Source: Flaviaestuariibacter sp. | Lineage (GTDB): Bacteria; Bacteroidota; Bacteroidia; Chitinophagales; Chitinophagaceae | Length of the DNA stretch: 64,000 bases | Assembly (NCBI GenBank): GCA_025963645.1 | Contig: JAOQAI010000015.1 | Span: 62,001-126,000 of the forward strand | Direction: 5' to 3' | Shown here: positions 17,630 to 26,648 of the stretch, piece after piece | Position numbering within the stretch: position 1 is the first letter of the stretch | Layout of the letters: every line of letters starts with the position of its first letter | The notes under the pieces: generated by a model | Told to the model about the DNA's origin: nothing | Databases searched by the model: none | Seen by the model: the letters and a program-made list of their open reading frames with translations, nothing else | Translations under genes and position numbers: made by a program

Positions 17630-19021
17630 TTAGTTGCATGGTCCGTTACTGTGTCCAACCCATCCCTTGATACCGGGCATATCGATACCACCAGATCCTG
17701 CCGCCATCATCGACTGCAGCTTCTGGTAAAGGCCGTTCGGGGTGTTGGTGCCAGTGGGTGCGGTGCCACCGGGTATATCATACTTCGGCAGTTCCAGGCG
17801 CTGGGCCGGGGCAACCGTTTCATTAAAGACATCAAGAACAAAGTCCGTACAATTGTATTCATCAATATCGTACTTAATAAACCGGGACAGGTATAACACC
17901 CGTGTGATAGCCGTTTGCAATTGAGCCGGTGTTAGGTTCATCGCCAGCGAGGCGTTGTATTCGTGCAATTCGTTGTTTACAAATTTACCGGTGATCGGCG
18001 CTGATGTCAACATAGTTTTATAACCTGATTGAGGGTACCAGCCAATGACCTGCTGCACACTTTGACTTCCGTTGCTTTTCTTCAATTTAATGAAGGTATG
18101 GCCAGGCGAGCCAGTCTGCCAGTTAAAGAAGCTGGAGGGATTGCCATCCACCGGTATATCCGTCAGAATCTCCATAGTGCAAGTGGCGCCGGCATCGGCA
18201 ATGGCATCAAAGCAATTCATGAACTTCTGAATATCAACAGCGTCATTGGCGTCATGGGTTTCCTGGTCGATGAGGATGGGTGGGTCCAGCACTATGCTTT
18301 CCCCGGTACCACTACCCCCGGTACCATATCCTCCGGAATAGTCACCAGTGTTGCTTCCGCTGCCGCCATACCCACCGCCGCCGTACCCACCCCCTTCCAG
18401 GGAGCCGTAATATCCGCCGTAACCATAGCCCCCATAACCGCTGCCGCCTGTAAAAAGTCCTTGTAGCAGGATCCAGTTACTAAATGTGAAGCTGCCGCTG
18501 TTGGAAGGCTGACTCACAACCACTACTTCCGCCAGTTCCACGTATTCAGGGGCTGGTAGATTAGTAGTGCGGGCAGCTGCCTGAGGATGGAAGGCTTCGA
18601 TATAGCCCCCGGTAACGCGGGAAGCCAGTACTGTTTTCCGGTCAAGTGTACTGATCGTGATAGAGCCGTTCCATACCCGGCGCTTTACCCGTCCTTCGCC
18701 CACTTCCGTTTGCCCTCCCTCCAGGTGGATGATCCTGCCTTCCAGTACCCTACCGCTAACAAGGGTTTGGAGGAGGACAAAATCAGTTGGCAGGGACTTG
18801 CCCCGGAAAGGGATACGCAGGATATAGAGGTTTACAGAATCCACTTTCGTTAGAACGGCTTTCGTAAAATCCAGTTGTGCATAGTCGTTATGTTGTAAGC
18901 TGTCCCGGATTGCTACCTTAACATTCTGTAGATAGCTGTCTACCAACGTTGCGGTGTTATCTTTCCGGCAAGCGATCAATACCAAGGTAAGCAAAAGACT
19001 AAGGGTGAATACGCGTTTCAT
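17630..19021 (-). CDS. Lipoprotein with Gly/Tyr-rich linker and permuted NlpC/P60-like domain
   Basis: A 463-residue exported lipoprotein: MKRVFTLSLLLTLVLIACRK has a lipobox with lipidated Cys18. Residues about 30-180 form an unknown beta-rich domain. Residues about 190-250 are a low-complexity linker rich in Gly, Tyr and Ser. The C-terminal domain has SPGHTFIKLK (His309) and later DEYNCTDFVLDVFN (Cys391). His before Cys in this spacing fits a circularly permuted NlpC/P60 (LRAT/YiiX-like) cysteine hydrolase. The likely target is peptidoglycan peptide or a lipid amide. It may be a cell-wall enzyme helping the mating pair, or an antibacterial effector. Confidence 0.65.
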   Translation of the reverse strand: MKRVFTLSLLLTLVLIACRKDNTATLVDSYLQNVKVAIRDSLQHNDYAQLDFTKAVLTKVDSVNLYILRIPFRGKSLPTDFVLLQTLVSGRVLEGRIIHLEGGQTEVGEGRVKRRVWNGSITISTLDRKTVLASRVTGGYIEAFHPQAAARTTNLPAPEYVELAEVVVVSQPSNSGSFTFSNWILLQGLFTGGSGYGGYGYGGYYGSLEGGGYGGGGYGGSGSNTGDYSGGYGTGGSGTGESIVLDPPILIDQETHDANDAVDIQKFMNCFDAIADAGATCTMEILTDIPVDGNPSSFFNWQTGSPGHTFIKLKKSNGSQSVQQVIGWYPQSGYKTMLTSAPITGKFVNNELHEYNASLAMNLTPAQLQTAITRVLYLSRFIKYDIDEYNCTDFVLDVFNETVAPAQRLELPKYDIPGGTAPTGTNTPNGLYQKLQSMMAAGSGGIDMPGIKGWVGHSNGPCN

Positions 19022-19090
19022 GTTGTTTCGTATTTACAGGTTAAAAGTAGTATGCTAAAAAAGGGTACCCGCTTAAAAATGGATAAGAAA

Positions 19091-19651
19091 TTAAAAGCGG
19101 GATTTAATCTTGCTCATCGTGACTTCGGTGATACCGAGATAGGAGGCCAGGTACTTTGCCGGGACCCGCAATACCAGCTCTGAGTGATGTTCCATCAGGT
19201 AGTCATATCGTTCCTGTGATCGCTGCATGCGCATGGAATAAAGCCGCTGCTCACTTAAGGCATAATAGTTTTCGGTTAATACCCGGCCCGTAAAGTTGAA
19301 TTCCGGGAAGCGTCGATAAATCTGCTGCAATTCGTTATACTCGATATAATACAGAATACAGTCTTCCAAGGCCTGGATAGATTCGTAGCTGGGTTTTTGG
19401 GTGTAAAAACTTTCAACGCTTATGATCACATCGCCTTCTTTCATAAACCAGGAACAAACTTCATGATCCTCCTTCATATAAAAACAGCGCAGCAGGCCCT
19501 GCTCAATAAAACAGATATGCCGGCATATATGTCCTGCTTTTAGAAGGTATTCTTTTCGGGAAAGCTCACGCGGTTTAAGAATAGTACGCAGGTGGTCAAG
19601 CAATGCTTCTGACAAGGGATGAACGGAGTTGAGGAAGCGAAGTAGTTCCAT
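19091..19651 (-). CDS. Crp/Fnr family transcriptional regulator
   Basis: A 186-residue regulator with an N-terminal cyclic-nucleotide-binding fold (KEYLLKAGHICRHICFIEQG, LLRCFYMKEDHEVCSWFMKE, GDVI) and a C-terminal winged helix (VPAKYLASYLGITEVTMSKI). The pattern MRMQRSQERYDYLMEHHSEL before the helix-turn-helix is typical of Bacteroidota Crp-like proteins that lack the cAMP-contacting residues. The ligand is unknown. It is a lone gene followed by the lipoprotein gene 70 nt downstream and may regulate it. Confidence 0.9.
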   Translation of the reverse strand: MELLRFLNSVHPLSEALLDHLRTILKPRELSRKEYLLKAGHICRHICFIEQGLLRCFYMKEDHEVCSWFMKEGDVIISVESFYTQKPSYESIQALEDCILYYIEYNELQQIYRRFPEFNFTGRVLTENYYALSEQRLYSMRMQRSQERYDYLMEHHSELVLRVPAKYLASYLGITEVTMSKIKSRF

Positions 19652-19928
19652 ACGCAGGGTTTAGGGTTTACTTTTCAGAACGAATGATAGAGGGCTTTAG
19701 CTAAAGTAAAATAGATAGGTGTTAGCAACCATACAGCAGGACTGGAAAAATGTTGCCTAAAGGTTCGAATTTGTTGGAAAAAGGCTTACTCAAAATTTGG
19801 GCGTTCCTGAAACTGCGCGCGGAAGCCGGCACGATAATATACGGTTGTTGCTTCCGGGTTCCTTACTTTTAAAATTGAAAATTTAAAAACATGTATAGAA
19901 CAACCATTTTGGTATGCAATCGTAAAAT
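19652..19928. other. Intergenic between divergent genes, no gene seen
   Basis: About 280 nt between the Crp-like gene (minus) and a small hypothetical gene (plus). It should hold both promoters, but I could not identify clear boxes. No RNA gene seen. Confidence 0.5.
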
Positions 19929-20303
19929 ATGATATTGCAAAGAATTATGGCAGCTAAATCAACAATGGAATCCTGGGCAAAACTCTTTTTGAAGAAGTAT
20001 CATGGCGACTATCTTTTAGATGCAGACCGGGATATTGAACCTATCCCTTATTCTGCCTGTTTCCTGCTGAAAATATTCGATACCCAGGGCAGCATTCGGA
20101 AAGTGTACCTGGTTGAACCCATGGACCGCCTGGTGGCCGAAACAAGCCAACCCTTTTACGGCAAGCTGCTTTCCTACTTCAAGGAAATTGAAACCGTACC
20201 TTATAAGAATTATGCGGTGGGTTATATCGATGTGGATAACGAGGGCAAGCCACTCGGTGGGACACAGGTCTTTAATTTACCGGAAGAATACAGGCGCCTT
20301 TAA
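19929..20303 (+). CDS. Hypothetical protein
   Basis: A 124-residue soluble protein with no recognised family. It contains SWAKLFLKKYHGDYLLDADR, ACFLLKIFDTQGSIRKVYLV and VGYIDVDNEGKPLGGTQVFN, which read as a small alpha/beta fold. An internal ATG at 19947 is an equally possible start. It is the only plus-strand gene in this cargo stretch. Base composition and codon use resemble its neighbours, so it is likely real. Confidence 0.55.
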   Translation: MILQRIMAAKSTMESWAKLFLKKYHGDYLLDADRDIEPIPYSACFLLKIFDTQGSIRKVYLVEPMDRLVAETSQPFYGKLLSYFKEIETVPYKNYAVGYIDVDNEGKPLGGTQVFNLPEEYRRL

Positions 20304-20364
20304 TTTTTCTTTCACTAACGATGCCTCACATAAAGCACCCGGTGCTGGTGTACCCCTTGAAACC

Positions 20365-20661
20365 TTACACCCTGGCATCTTTTATTTTTATAGTGCGTCT
20401 GTCTTGATGCTGATGGTCCATAAGGTCTACACCATAAAACCAGCTACTGCCATCGGACTCCCCGATTCTGTAATAAAGATATAGGTCCTGATCGATGGGT
20501 TCCCTGAGGTCGAGTTCACCATAGTGATTCCCTGCATCATCAATCACGATCTTGCAAAAACCGATTGACCTGTAATCGTTATTTATTACCAGTGCCACCT
20601 CTACCGTCGTTTCATAAGAGATAGGTTTCCATCTATCCAACAACCCCAGTTTGATCTTCAT
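20365..20661 (-). CDS. Hypothetical small beta-rich protein
   Basis: A 98-residue protein of unknown function, with segments TVEVALVINNDYRSIGFCKI, GNHYGELDLREPIDQDLYLY and YRIGESDGSSWFYGVDLMDH, all suggesting a beta-sandwich. It lies about 100 nt downstream of the astacin-like gene on the same strand and may be co-transcribed. A role as inhibitor or partner of that peptidase is possible but unsupported by sequence. Confidence 0.5.
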   Translation of the reverse strand: MKIKLGLLDRWKPISYETTVEVALVINNDYRSIGFCKIVIDDAGNHYGELDLREPIDQDLYLYYRIGESDGSSWFYGVDLMDHQHQDRRTIKIKDARV

Positions 20662-20767
20662 GATTTTTCAGTAAAATAGTAAAAGGTTCGCCGGTCCCGG
20701 GCTCAAAAAAGCGGGTTCCTACCGGAAATAGCGGAAACGCCTGTCACGTTTGTTGTCCTTGGTGCGG

Positions 20768-22120
20768 CTACTCGTGTGGTTGCAAAAAAAGCAGGGATTG
20801 ATCGCCTTGCTCTTTAGCGGTGTCTATAAAATCGCCGGGGAAATCCTTTACCAGGCTTTGCGGATCAGCGACTACGGCAACTTCTACAATGTGATCGTTG
20901 AAGTCCGCCTCACCACTCATGTCATTAAACCCGAAAGTATAATATACCCCGTGCTCGTATTGTTCCCGACGCACCTGAACGCTTGTATCCCAAAGCCATC
21001 CATTGTTGTGGTACTGACCTCCTATAAAATAAGTGGTCCCGCCACTTTGAACCGGAAGGGCGTGCCAGGATCCGGGCGCAGGGCGCCCACCTCCTAAAAC
21101 CAGGTCGGCATCTCCGACCGGGGTGGAGACTTGGCCGCTTCGCAGTAGTACTATGCACCGCTGGAAAAAATCTGCGTTGCCACCCCGAATTCGTATATAC
21201 AGGCGGTGCTTCCCGGTGAAGTACCAATTGGTAAGCCCCGTTGCATACACCTGGTTTAAGGAAGTTCGCAAGTAGTTTCCCAAAGCAGGTGTAGCCAGGT
21301 GGGAGCTTGCCAGCAGCCTGCCTACGGTTTGAAGGTCTCCGTCATTTAATTCGCCGCGGCGTCCAATCGTAATTCCAGGCGGTTTGGTAGTGATGGTTGC
21401 CCGGTTGTTTTTCGAGAATGTATGCGTTCCATAATGCATGACAGAACCGTAATTATAGGGACCAACAACCTGACCCGTTTGAGAGACGCTGAAATTACCC
21501 AGGGCATCCGTCTCGATATTCTCTTCATGAATGACAATATATTGGTCCCGGTCGCGCCGGCGTTGTTCGTGTTGCATACCAAAGGCGTGACCAATCTCGT
21601 GCACTGCAGCACCCCACCCGCACCCCTTAGCGAGCTTAATATCCTGGCGACCACCAACACGACCAACCGATGAAGAGCACTTAGTCGAAGCCCTGAAATA
21701 AATATAGTCCTGCTGCGTGGTACGTGGGATGAACCGTACTGGAGTAGCCTCCTCCCAGTGGCGGATGGCTCTTACGATACGTTCCTGGTTTGGCATCGCA
21801 CTATGAATAAGGTAAGGGACACGGCCTTCCGGCCAGCGAAAGCGCTGGCCGCTCACAATAACGCCCAGGGGCGCTAATGTTCCCTTTTCACCGGATGATA
21901 ACTTCTCAAAATAGTCCGCTACCATTTTAGAAGACGCGGCAACGGCATCTGCCATTCCTAAGACAATGTCTCCTTCCGCTATGGCATAGCCATCATCTTC
22001 CACATACATGATGGGGATCCGTTCGAAATCGTCACCCGAAATATAGGCTAGTCTAGGCTTTCCAATTAGGGTGTGAATTTCACACTCAGCCTCCAGGTTT
22101 TTTTCAATCGTTTCGTTCAT
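20768..22120 (-). CDS. Astacin-like (M12A) zinc metallopeptidase
   Basis: A 450-residue peptidase. The zinc site HEIGHAFGMQHE (residues 174-185) is the HExxHxxGxxH motif of metzincins, followed by the Glu typical of astacins; the Met-turn is YGSVMHYG (about 228). Residues 1-90 are a propeptide-like region; 90-285 the catalytic domain; the rest a beta-rich C-terminal domain (TGKHRLYIRIRGGNADFFQR and TYFIGGQYHNNGWLWDTSVQ). No signal peptide is visible at the N-terminus, unusual for a family that is normally secreted; it may use another export route or act inside the cell. Confidence 0.85.
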   Translation of the reverse strand: MNETIEKNLEAECEIHTLIGKPRLAYISGDDFERIPIMYVEDDGYAIAEGDIVLGMADAVAASSKMVADYFEKLSSGEKGTLAPLGVIVSGQRFRWPEGRVPYLIHSAMPNQERIVRAIRHWEEATPVRFIPRTTQQDYIYFRASTKCSSSVGRVGGRQDIKLAKGCGWGAAVHEIGHAFGMQHEQRRRDRDQYIVIHEENIETDALGNFSVSQTGQVVGPYNYGSVMHYGTHTFSKNNRATITTKPPGITIGRRGELNDGDLQTVGRLLASSHLATPALGNYLRTSLNQVYATGLTNWYFTGKHRLYIRIRGGNADFFQRCIVLLRSGQVSTPVGDADLVLGGGRPAPGSWHALPVQSGGTTYFIGGQYHNNGWLWDTSVQVRREQYEHGVYYTFGFNDMSGEADFNDHIVEVAVVADPQSLVKDFPGDFIDTAKEQGDQSLLFLQPHE

Positions 22121-22455
22121 AAACAGGCTTTATCAATTTTAAAATATCCGTTAGGTCATAGAAACTTGAGAAGTTTTAGCTTAGCTACCCTGGGCTCTAA
22201 ACAATTAGTAGTCTTACCTGGCCTTACCATTTTTCGGATCCGTTTTTGGAAGATATGATTTCTTGGTAGCACAAGGGTTATCGCTTTGCGCCCGCGAACT
22301 ACGCCGCGTTAACTGCATTAATTCCATTGCTAAAGTATTTATTTGCAGGGAAATATCTTATCCGTATTAATACGGGTACCGAAAGGAGAATTGAAGTAAG
22401 GCGTTATTGGTAAGGCCTGTTCTGCCGTTGCTGCTCCTCACCATTTTAGATCTGT
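22121..22455. other. Intergenic, no gene seen
   Basis: About 335 nt between the peptidase start and the flavoprotein stop (both minus). It should contain the promoter of the peptidase gene. No reading frame, hairpin terminator or RNA gene could be supported. Confidence 0.5.
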
Positions 22456-23580
22456 CTAGTAGGGGTCCAGGTAATTAAAAGCGCGCCTTTCCCAAAATGG
22501 CAGCTTATTCCAACGGGTTTCTTTTGCATAAAAGTGGTTGCGAAGGTTAAGGTAGTTTTTGAAATTCTCTTCTACCTTTTTAGGATATGCCTCTACCAGG
22601 CTTTCATCTCCATTCAATGAAAAATTAATGGCTCTCGCAGCATTACAGCCGGAGTTCATAGCAAATCCGATTCCCATCGAAGAGATCGGATCAAAGGAGG
22701 ATGCTGCATCCCCCACAGCCATAAAGTTTTTCCGTTGGGACGTATCTGTTATCTGGGAAAAGGCATTTTTGATCCAGGGTTTACCAGTTGCCCTTGCCTC
22801 GCCCACCTTGTATTTTATATACTTGGTTGACAGCAAAGAAGCCTGCCAGTTATCCGCTACCTGAAGCCGGTCTGTACTGATAATATCCGCATCTGAAAAA
22901 AACGTTACGGATAACACCTGGCCCGGCAAAGTGGCACAATGCCACCATCCTTTTTCAGATGCTTCCAGTATAATCTCCTGAGGAATAATTTGATCCTTTC
23001 GGAAAAGTAAAAAGGCGCCTACTCCAACGAGCGTATCCTTTTTTGCAGAGGCAATACCTAATTGCCTGCATACAGTTGCCTGACGTCCCGTCGCATCAAT
23101 TAAAAACCTGGACTTTATACCAAACGCTCCTTTTGTAAAATGCTTTGCATGAAGCTGCCATTCATTAGTATCTGTTTGCTGGTAACGGGTACATCTGGTG
23201 CGCGGAATAATCGTTCCCCCTCTTTTAGACACTTCCCGGAGTAGCTTCAGATCAAATTTTTCCCGGTCCAGCTGGTAACTTTCATTGGCAGGGCTGTAAA
23301 GCGAATCCCTTGAGACGAGCCTGTCAGTGCCCCAGGCTGCGGCTTTACTATATCCTTTTATAAAGGTGCCCTCTTCCAGGGAGCCTTTGGAAATCTTCAA
23401 ATAATCAAGCATTTCAAAAAGGCTTGAATCAACATGCTCACCTACCCGAATCCCGTCAAAGGACGATTGTTCCACGATGGTGACTGAAAATTTCGTGTAG
23501 CTAAGTAAACTTAATGCGGCAGAGGCCCCGGCAGGACCCCCGCCCACAATAAGTACATCTGTATTGAAGGATGCTTTCAT
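22456..23580 (-). CDS. lodB: LodB-like FAD-dependent oxidoreductase
   Basis: A 374-residue flavoprotein. The N-terminal FAD fold has VLIVGGGPAGASAALSLL (residues 9-26) and an acidic strand end (TIVEQ). A second FAD motif is AVGDAASSFDPISSMGIGFA (about 290-309), typical of the tryptophan-halogenase/geranylgeranyl-reductase group. The gene lies 2 nt after a LodA-like oxidase gene. In that system LodB is the flavoprotein needed to form the cysteine tryptophylquinone cofactor of LodA, so the same modifying role is inferred. A free-standing halogenase is less likely, because the K-x-W-x-W-x-I motif is absent. Confidence 0.82.
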   Translation of the reverse strand: MKASFNTDVLIVGGGPAGASAALSLLSYTKFSVTIVEQSSFDGIRVGEHVDSSLFEMLDYLKISKGSLEEGTFIKGYSKAAAWGTDRLVSRDSLYSPANESYQLDREKFDLKLLREVSKRGGTIIPRTRCTRYQQTDTNEWQLHAKHFTKGAFGIKSRFLIDATGRQATVCRQLGIASAKKDTLVGVGAFLLFRKDQIIPQEIILEASEKGWWHCATLPGQVLSVTFFSDADIISTDRLQVADNWQASLLSTKYIKYKVGEARATGKPWIKNAFSQITDTSQRKNFMAVGDAASSFDPISSMGIGFAMNSGCNAARAINFSLNGDESLVEAYPKKVEENFKNYLNLRNHFYAKETRWNKLPFWERRAFNYLDPY

Positions 23581-23582
23581 CG

Positions 23583-25625
23583 TTACCTGCGGTTTCTGGA
23601 TCCTGAACGCGGGAGCGGAAGTCCGTCCCCGGCCACTACAATTGGTTTGAATGCTTTGGCTTCGAGATGGGCTACCAGTTTTTCAGCGCGCAGGCTTTTT
23701 TGTTTCAGCACTTCGGTATTTTCCTGTATAAAATATACCGGGATGGTTGTAGCATTGTCCTGGCTGTTCCCGCTGATTTGCCCCACGGGTACATCTACAA
23801 AAGTAAATAGCTCGTTAACCCTTTCGGTTTCCACCAAATAGGGGAACCCGGGGGTTCCGGCATTCTGGTCGCGGATAAACCCGAGAGCCGACCAATGCTC
23901 CACCATCTGCACAAAGGAGTTTATGCCCCGGGCATAATTTACCTGCACCCCGGCTGGATTATGAGAGGCGCTCTGTCCTTCTACCGATAACTCACCAACC
24001 AGTACATCCCAGGGACTTTGTGGCGGCCACCAATAGGCATAGTAGGTGGGGGGAAGGGGTTGCATCTGACCACCAATGTTGGCTTTATTTACGGTTGGGT
24101 CGGTGAAGTTTATCAACTGGAAGGTGCACTGGAAAAAGTCCGCCTGCCATGGACAAGCCATCCGCTTGGTCAGGTCCCCTGGCTGGCACCCGCCCCCCTC
24201 GCACTCATCGCGGGAAGGATCCAGTCCTGTTGCAAAATAATTGCCGCCCATATCGGCGATGGTAAAGGGAGCGGCATAGACATTTGGATTTTGTAAACTC
24301 CAGGTAACCTCGATACCCGGGCACATCGGCAGACCAACACAGTTGCCGATACTAGCCATATCAAGGGGATTCACCGGGTAGGGGGTAAAATTGGGATCAT
24401 TGGTAAAACTACCGTTCGCCCATTGCTGTAACAGGAAATACTGCGTTTCATCAAGAGCCAGAAACTTCAGCACATTCACATTGCTTACCGAATTACTTGC
24501 CGAGTTTAAGGGCATCATTGGAAAATAGCCCTCGCTTGATTCCTGGAAGAGCACCTGTTGGGGTTGCTCATCCGGTGGAAGACTTTCAGGAATGCTGTCC
24601 GGTTGCCGGAAATAGGAGAAATAGGTCTGCCGGTTAGCAGAATTCGCCGGCGAAGGATCCGTAAAGTCAAAAATATGGGAAGCGAATGCCATCATGGATT
24701 GCACATTGGCTACCCATTGGTAACGACAGATCCGGTTAATGATCGGGAGGATGTCCCGCTGGTAATTGGCCACGAAACCTGTATTCCAGCTCCCATTGCT
24801 GTACATCTGGTCGACGAGATCAAAATGCCGGACTGCGACATCAAAGAAAGTATCACTGAGGTTGGAGATGTTGACGATCTCGGGCGCAAAGTCGGGCGAA
24901 CCGACAATCACCCAGGCAGACAGGAAAGCCTCCGGTGTGCCGTCATTAAAGGTAATAGAACAATAGACCGGCCCATCCGATATGTCATCATGCCAGGAAT
25001 CTGATCCCCCATAACTTGTCAGTGGTTCATTTCCGCCAGCATTGCCATAGCCTCCAAGGACGATCAACCGACCCGCGCTGTCCGTAATCAGGTTACCCAG
25101 CGTATTGACCGGCGTGCCATATAATACAGTGGAAGGCGGGTATTGTACAGGGTAGCCGGCTGGCGCACTGGCTACATCAAAGCCAATGTATTGTTCTGCC
25201 CCGGAGATGGTCCGTGGCCCCGGGTCTACGATCAGAGTTTGTCGGTTCTGAACCGATAAATTCCGCAAGGGAATAGCCTGGCTGGAATAGCTGTTGCCTT
25301 CCCCGTAAAGCAGGTTGCCCTGCAGTTCATTGTACTGGTACCACGCAGCTTTTTTATTAGCGAGATGAACGGTCCAGGTAATGGATTGTACATTGGGCGA
25401 TTGCAGCGTAAGCTCGTTGCCCCCGCCATCATAGACTTTAAAGGGTTGCCCTTGTCTCTTAATAAGACCTGTCCCGTCTTTAAAGGAAACTATCGGACCC
25501 AGTGAGTTACCATTAGCGTCCCCTTCATAGGGAAGCCCGCCAATGGCGTCCGGGGATAAGCATATTTGATCCGGGCTGTTTCCCAGGCGGGAAACACCGA
25601 CGGAAGGATGAAGTTGTAAATTCAT
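23583..25625 (-). CDS. lodA: LodA/GoxA family CTQ-dependent oxidase
   Basis: A 680-residue quinoprotein oxidase. The N-terminus LHPSVGVSRLGNSPDQICLS is diagnostic of the LodA family. GSDSWHDDISDGPV (about residue 207) matches a conserved block. The likely cofactor residues are Cys429 (in GNCVGLPMCPGIEVTW; Cys435 is the alternative) and Trp493 (in ACPWQADFFQC), 64 apart, close to the 65 recalled for LodA. Family members oxidise amino acids such as lysine or glycine with release of hydrogen peroxide; some are secreted antimicrobials. Substrate and export cannot be told here. It is co-transcribed with lodB. Confidence 0.87.
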   Translation of the reverse strand: MNLQLHPSVGVSRLGNSPDQICLSPDAIGGLPYEGDANGNSLGPIVSFKDGTGLIKRQGQPFKVYDGGGNELTLQSPNVQSITWTVHLANKKAAWYQYNELQGNLLYGEGNSYSSQAIPLRNLSVQNRQTLIVDPGPRTISGAEQYIGFDVASAPAGYPVQYPPSTVLYGTPVNTLGNLITDSAGRLIVLGGYGNAGGNEPLTSYGGSDSWHDDISDGPVYCSITFNDGTPEAFLSAWVIVGSPDFAPEIVNISNLSDTFFDVAVRHFDLVDQMYSNGSWNTGFVANYQRDILPIINRICRYQWVANVQSMMAFASHIFDFTDPSPANSANRQTYFSYFRQPDSIPESLPPDEQPQQVLFQESSEGYFPMMPLNSASNSVSNVNVLKFLALDETQYFLLQQWANGSFTNDPNFTPYPVNPLDMASIGNCVGLPMCPGIEVTWSLQNPNVYAAPFTIADMGGNYFATGLDPSRDECEGGGCQPGDLTKRMACPWQADFFQCTFQLINFTDPTVNKANIGGQMQPLPPTYYAYWWPPQSPWDVLVGELSVEGQSASHNPAGVQVNYARGINSFVQMVEHWSALGFIRDQNAGTPGFPYLVETERVNELFTFVDVPVGQISGNSQDNATTIPVYFIQENTEVLKQKSLRAEKLVAHLEAKAFKPIVVAGDGLPLPRSGSRNRR

Positions 25626-25997
25626 GTAAGCGTATTTTTGTGATAAGAAATAGGTAGTAGTTGCAAAAGCAGGTTCAGAAAAAGGCGAACTTTCCTACCC
25701 AGTAACAAAGGGATTTCCTTTCTAAGTGCCCATAGCCAAAAACATCCTTGATAATAGGAACGAGTTGCTTGTAAAAGCCGTTAAGCCTGACACTCATGGG
25801 ACAGCCGTTGGTTGTGGACACAAGGTATATGCTTAACGGGACCTGTGCAATGCGTATTAACACCTGTATGAATACCCCGAATATTTCAGGCTCTTTTGTG
25901 GAATGAGGATTTGCCCAAATGTTTTTTTGACAGTTTCATACTGCATGGAAACGTAGGGATAGCTTACCTAATGATACTGAACCCTCCCGATCATCAC
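25626..25997. other. Intergenic upstream of lodA, no gene supported
   Basis: About 370 nt that must contain the lodA promoter. A 62-codon minus-strand frame (25675-25863) shows no family resemblance and was not accepted. No RNA gene or terminator seen. Confidence 0.45.
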
Positions 25998-26648
25998 TTA
26001 CATCTTATGAATACCGTGTTTGACGGCATAAGTCATGATATCTGCCGGATGAAAAGCATTTAGTTTTACCATAATGTTTTTACGATGCCCCTCCACGGTC
26101 CTTATACTAATTTGCATGGTGCTTGCAATTTCTTTATTTGCTTGGCCCCGGCAAAGCAAGCGAACCAATTCGGTTTCACGGCGCGTGAGTTTTTTTTCAC
26201 TTACCCGGATCTGGCTGATCGTTTCCAGGTGTGCGGCAACGGCTGGTGTAAAATAGGTGCCACCACCATGTACCTTTTTAATGGCGGTGAGCAATTCATC
26301 TTTTTCCGTATTTTTTAATAAGTAACCTTTCGCCCCTGCAGCGATCATATCCGCTACAGACCAAAGATCCTCATGGGAAGAAAGTGCTAGTACTTTTATT
26401 GCCGGAAAATGTTTTTGGAGATACGCCGTGGTCTCGATACCGTCCAATTGAGGCATCTGAATATCCATCAATATAATATCGGGCTGAAGGTGCCCCAGTT
26501 GCTCAAGTAGTCCATTGCCGTTCTCAGCTTCACCAATACAGCATAGCCCCTGCATAGCGAGCTTGCTAATCAGCAGTTTTAAACCATCCCGGAAAATAAG
26601 ATGGTCATCGGCTATAAAAACAGTAATTGTATCTGGGTTCGCTGTCAT
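25998..26648 (-). CDS. NarL/LuxR-type response regulator (orphan)
   Basis: A 216-residue two-component regulator. The receiver has VFIADDHLIFRD (acidic pair), the phosphorylation site in DIILMDIQMPQLDG, and the usual K at YLLKNTEKDE. The C-terminal LuxR helix-turn-helix is TRRETELVRLLCRGQANKEI, ASTMQISIRTVEGH. I chose ATG 26648, preceded by an AGGA box, instead of the upstream TTG at 26666. No kinase is adjacent, but a close relative with its kinase lies at 34043. It may control the lodAB genes that follow. Confidence 0.9.
   Translation of the reverse strand: MTANPDTITVFIADDHLIFRDGLKLLISKLAMQGLCCIGEAENGNGLLEQLGHLQPDIILMDIQMPQLDGIETTAYLQKHFPAIKVLALSSHEDLWSVADMIAAGAKGYLLKNTEKDELLTAIKKVHGGGTYFTPAVAAHLETISQIRVSEKKLTRRETELVRLLCRGQANKEIASTMQISIRTVEGHRKNIMVKLNAFHPADIMTYAVKHGIHKM

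Noticed and set aside
22456-23580. Flavin-dependent tryptophan halogenase
   Set aside because: The FAD fold is similar, but the halogenase W-x-W-x-I motif is absent and the neighbour is a LodA-type oxidase, so LodB is the better call.
25675-25863. A 62-codon minus-strand frame upstream of lodA
   Set aside because: No recognisable domain, no ribosome binding site and no conservation known; probably chance.
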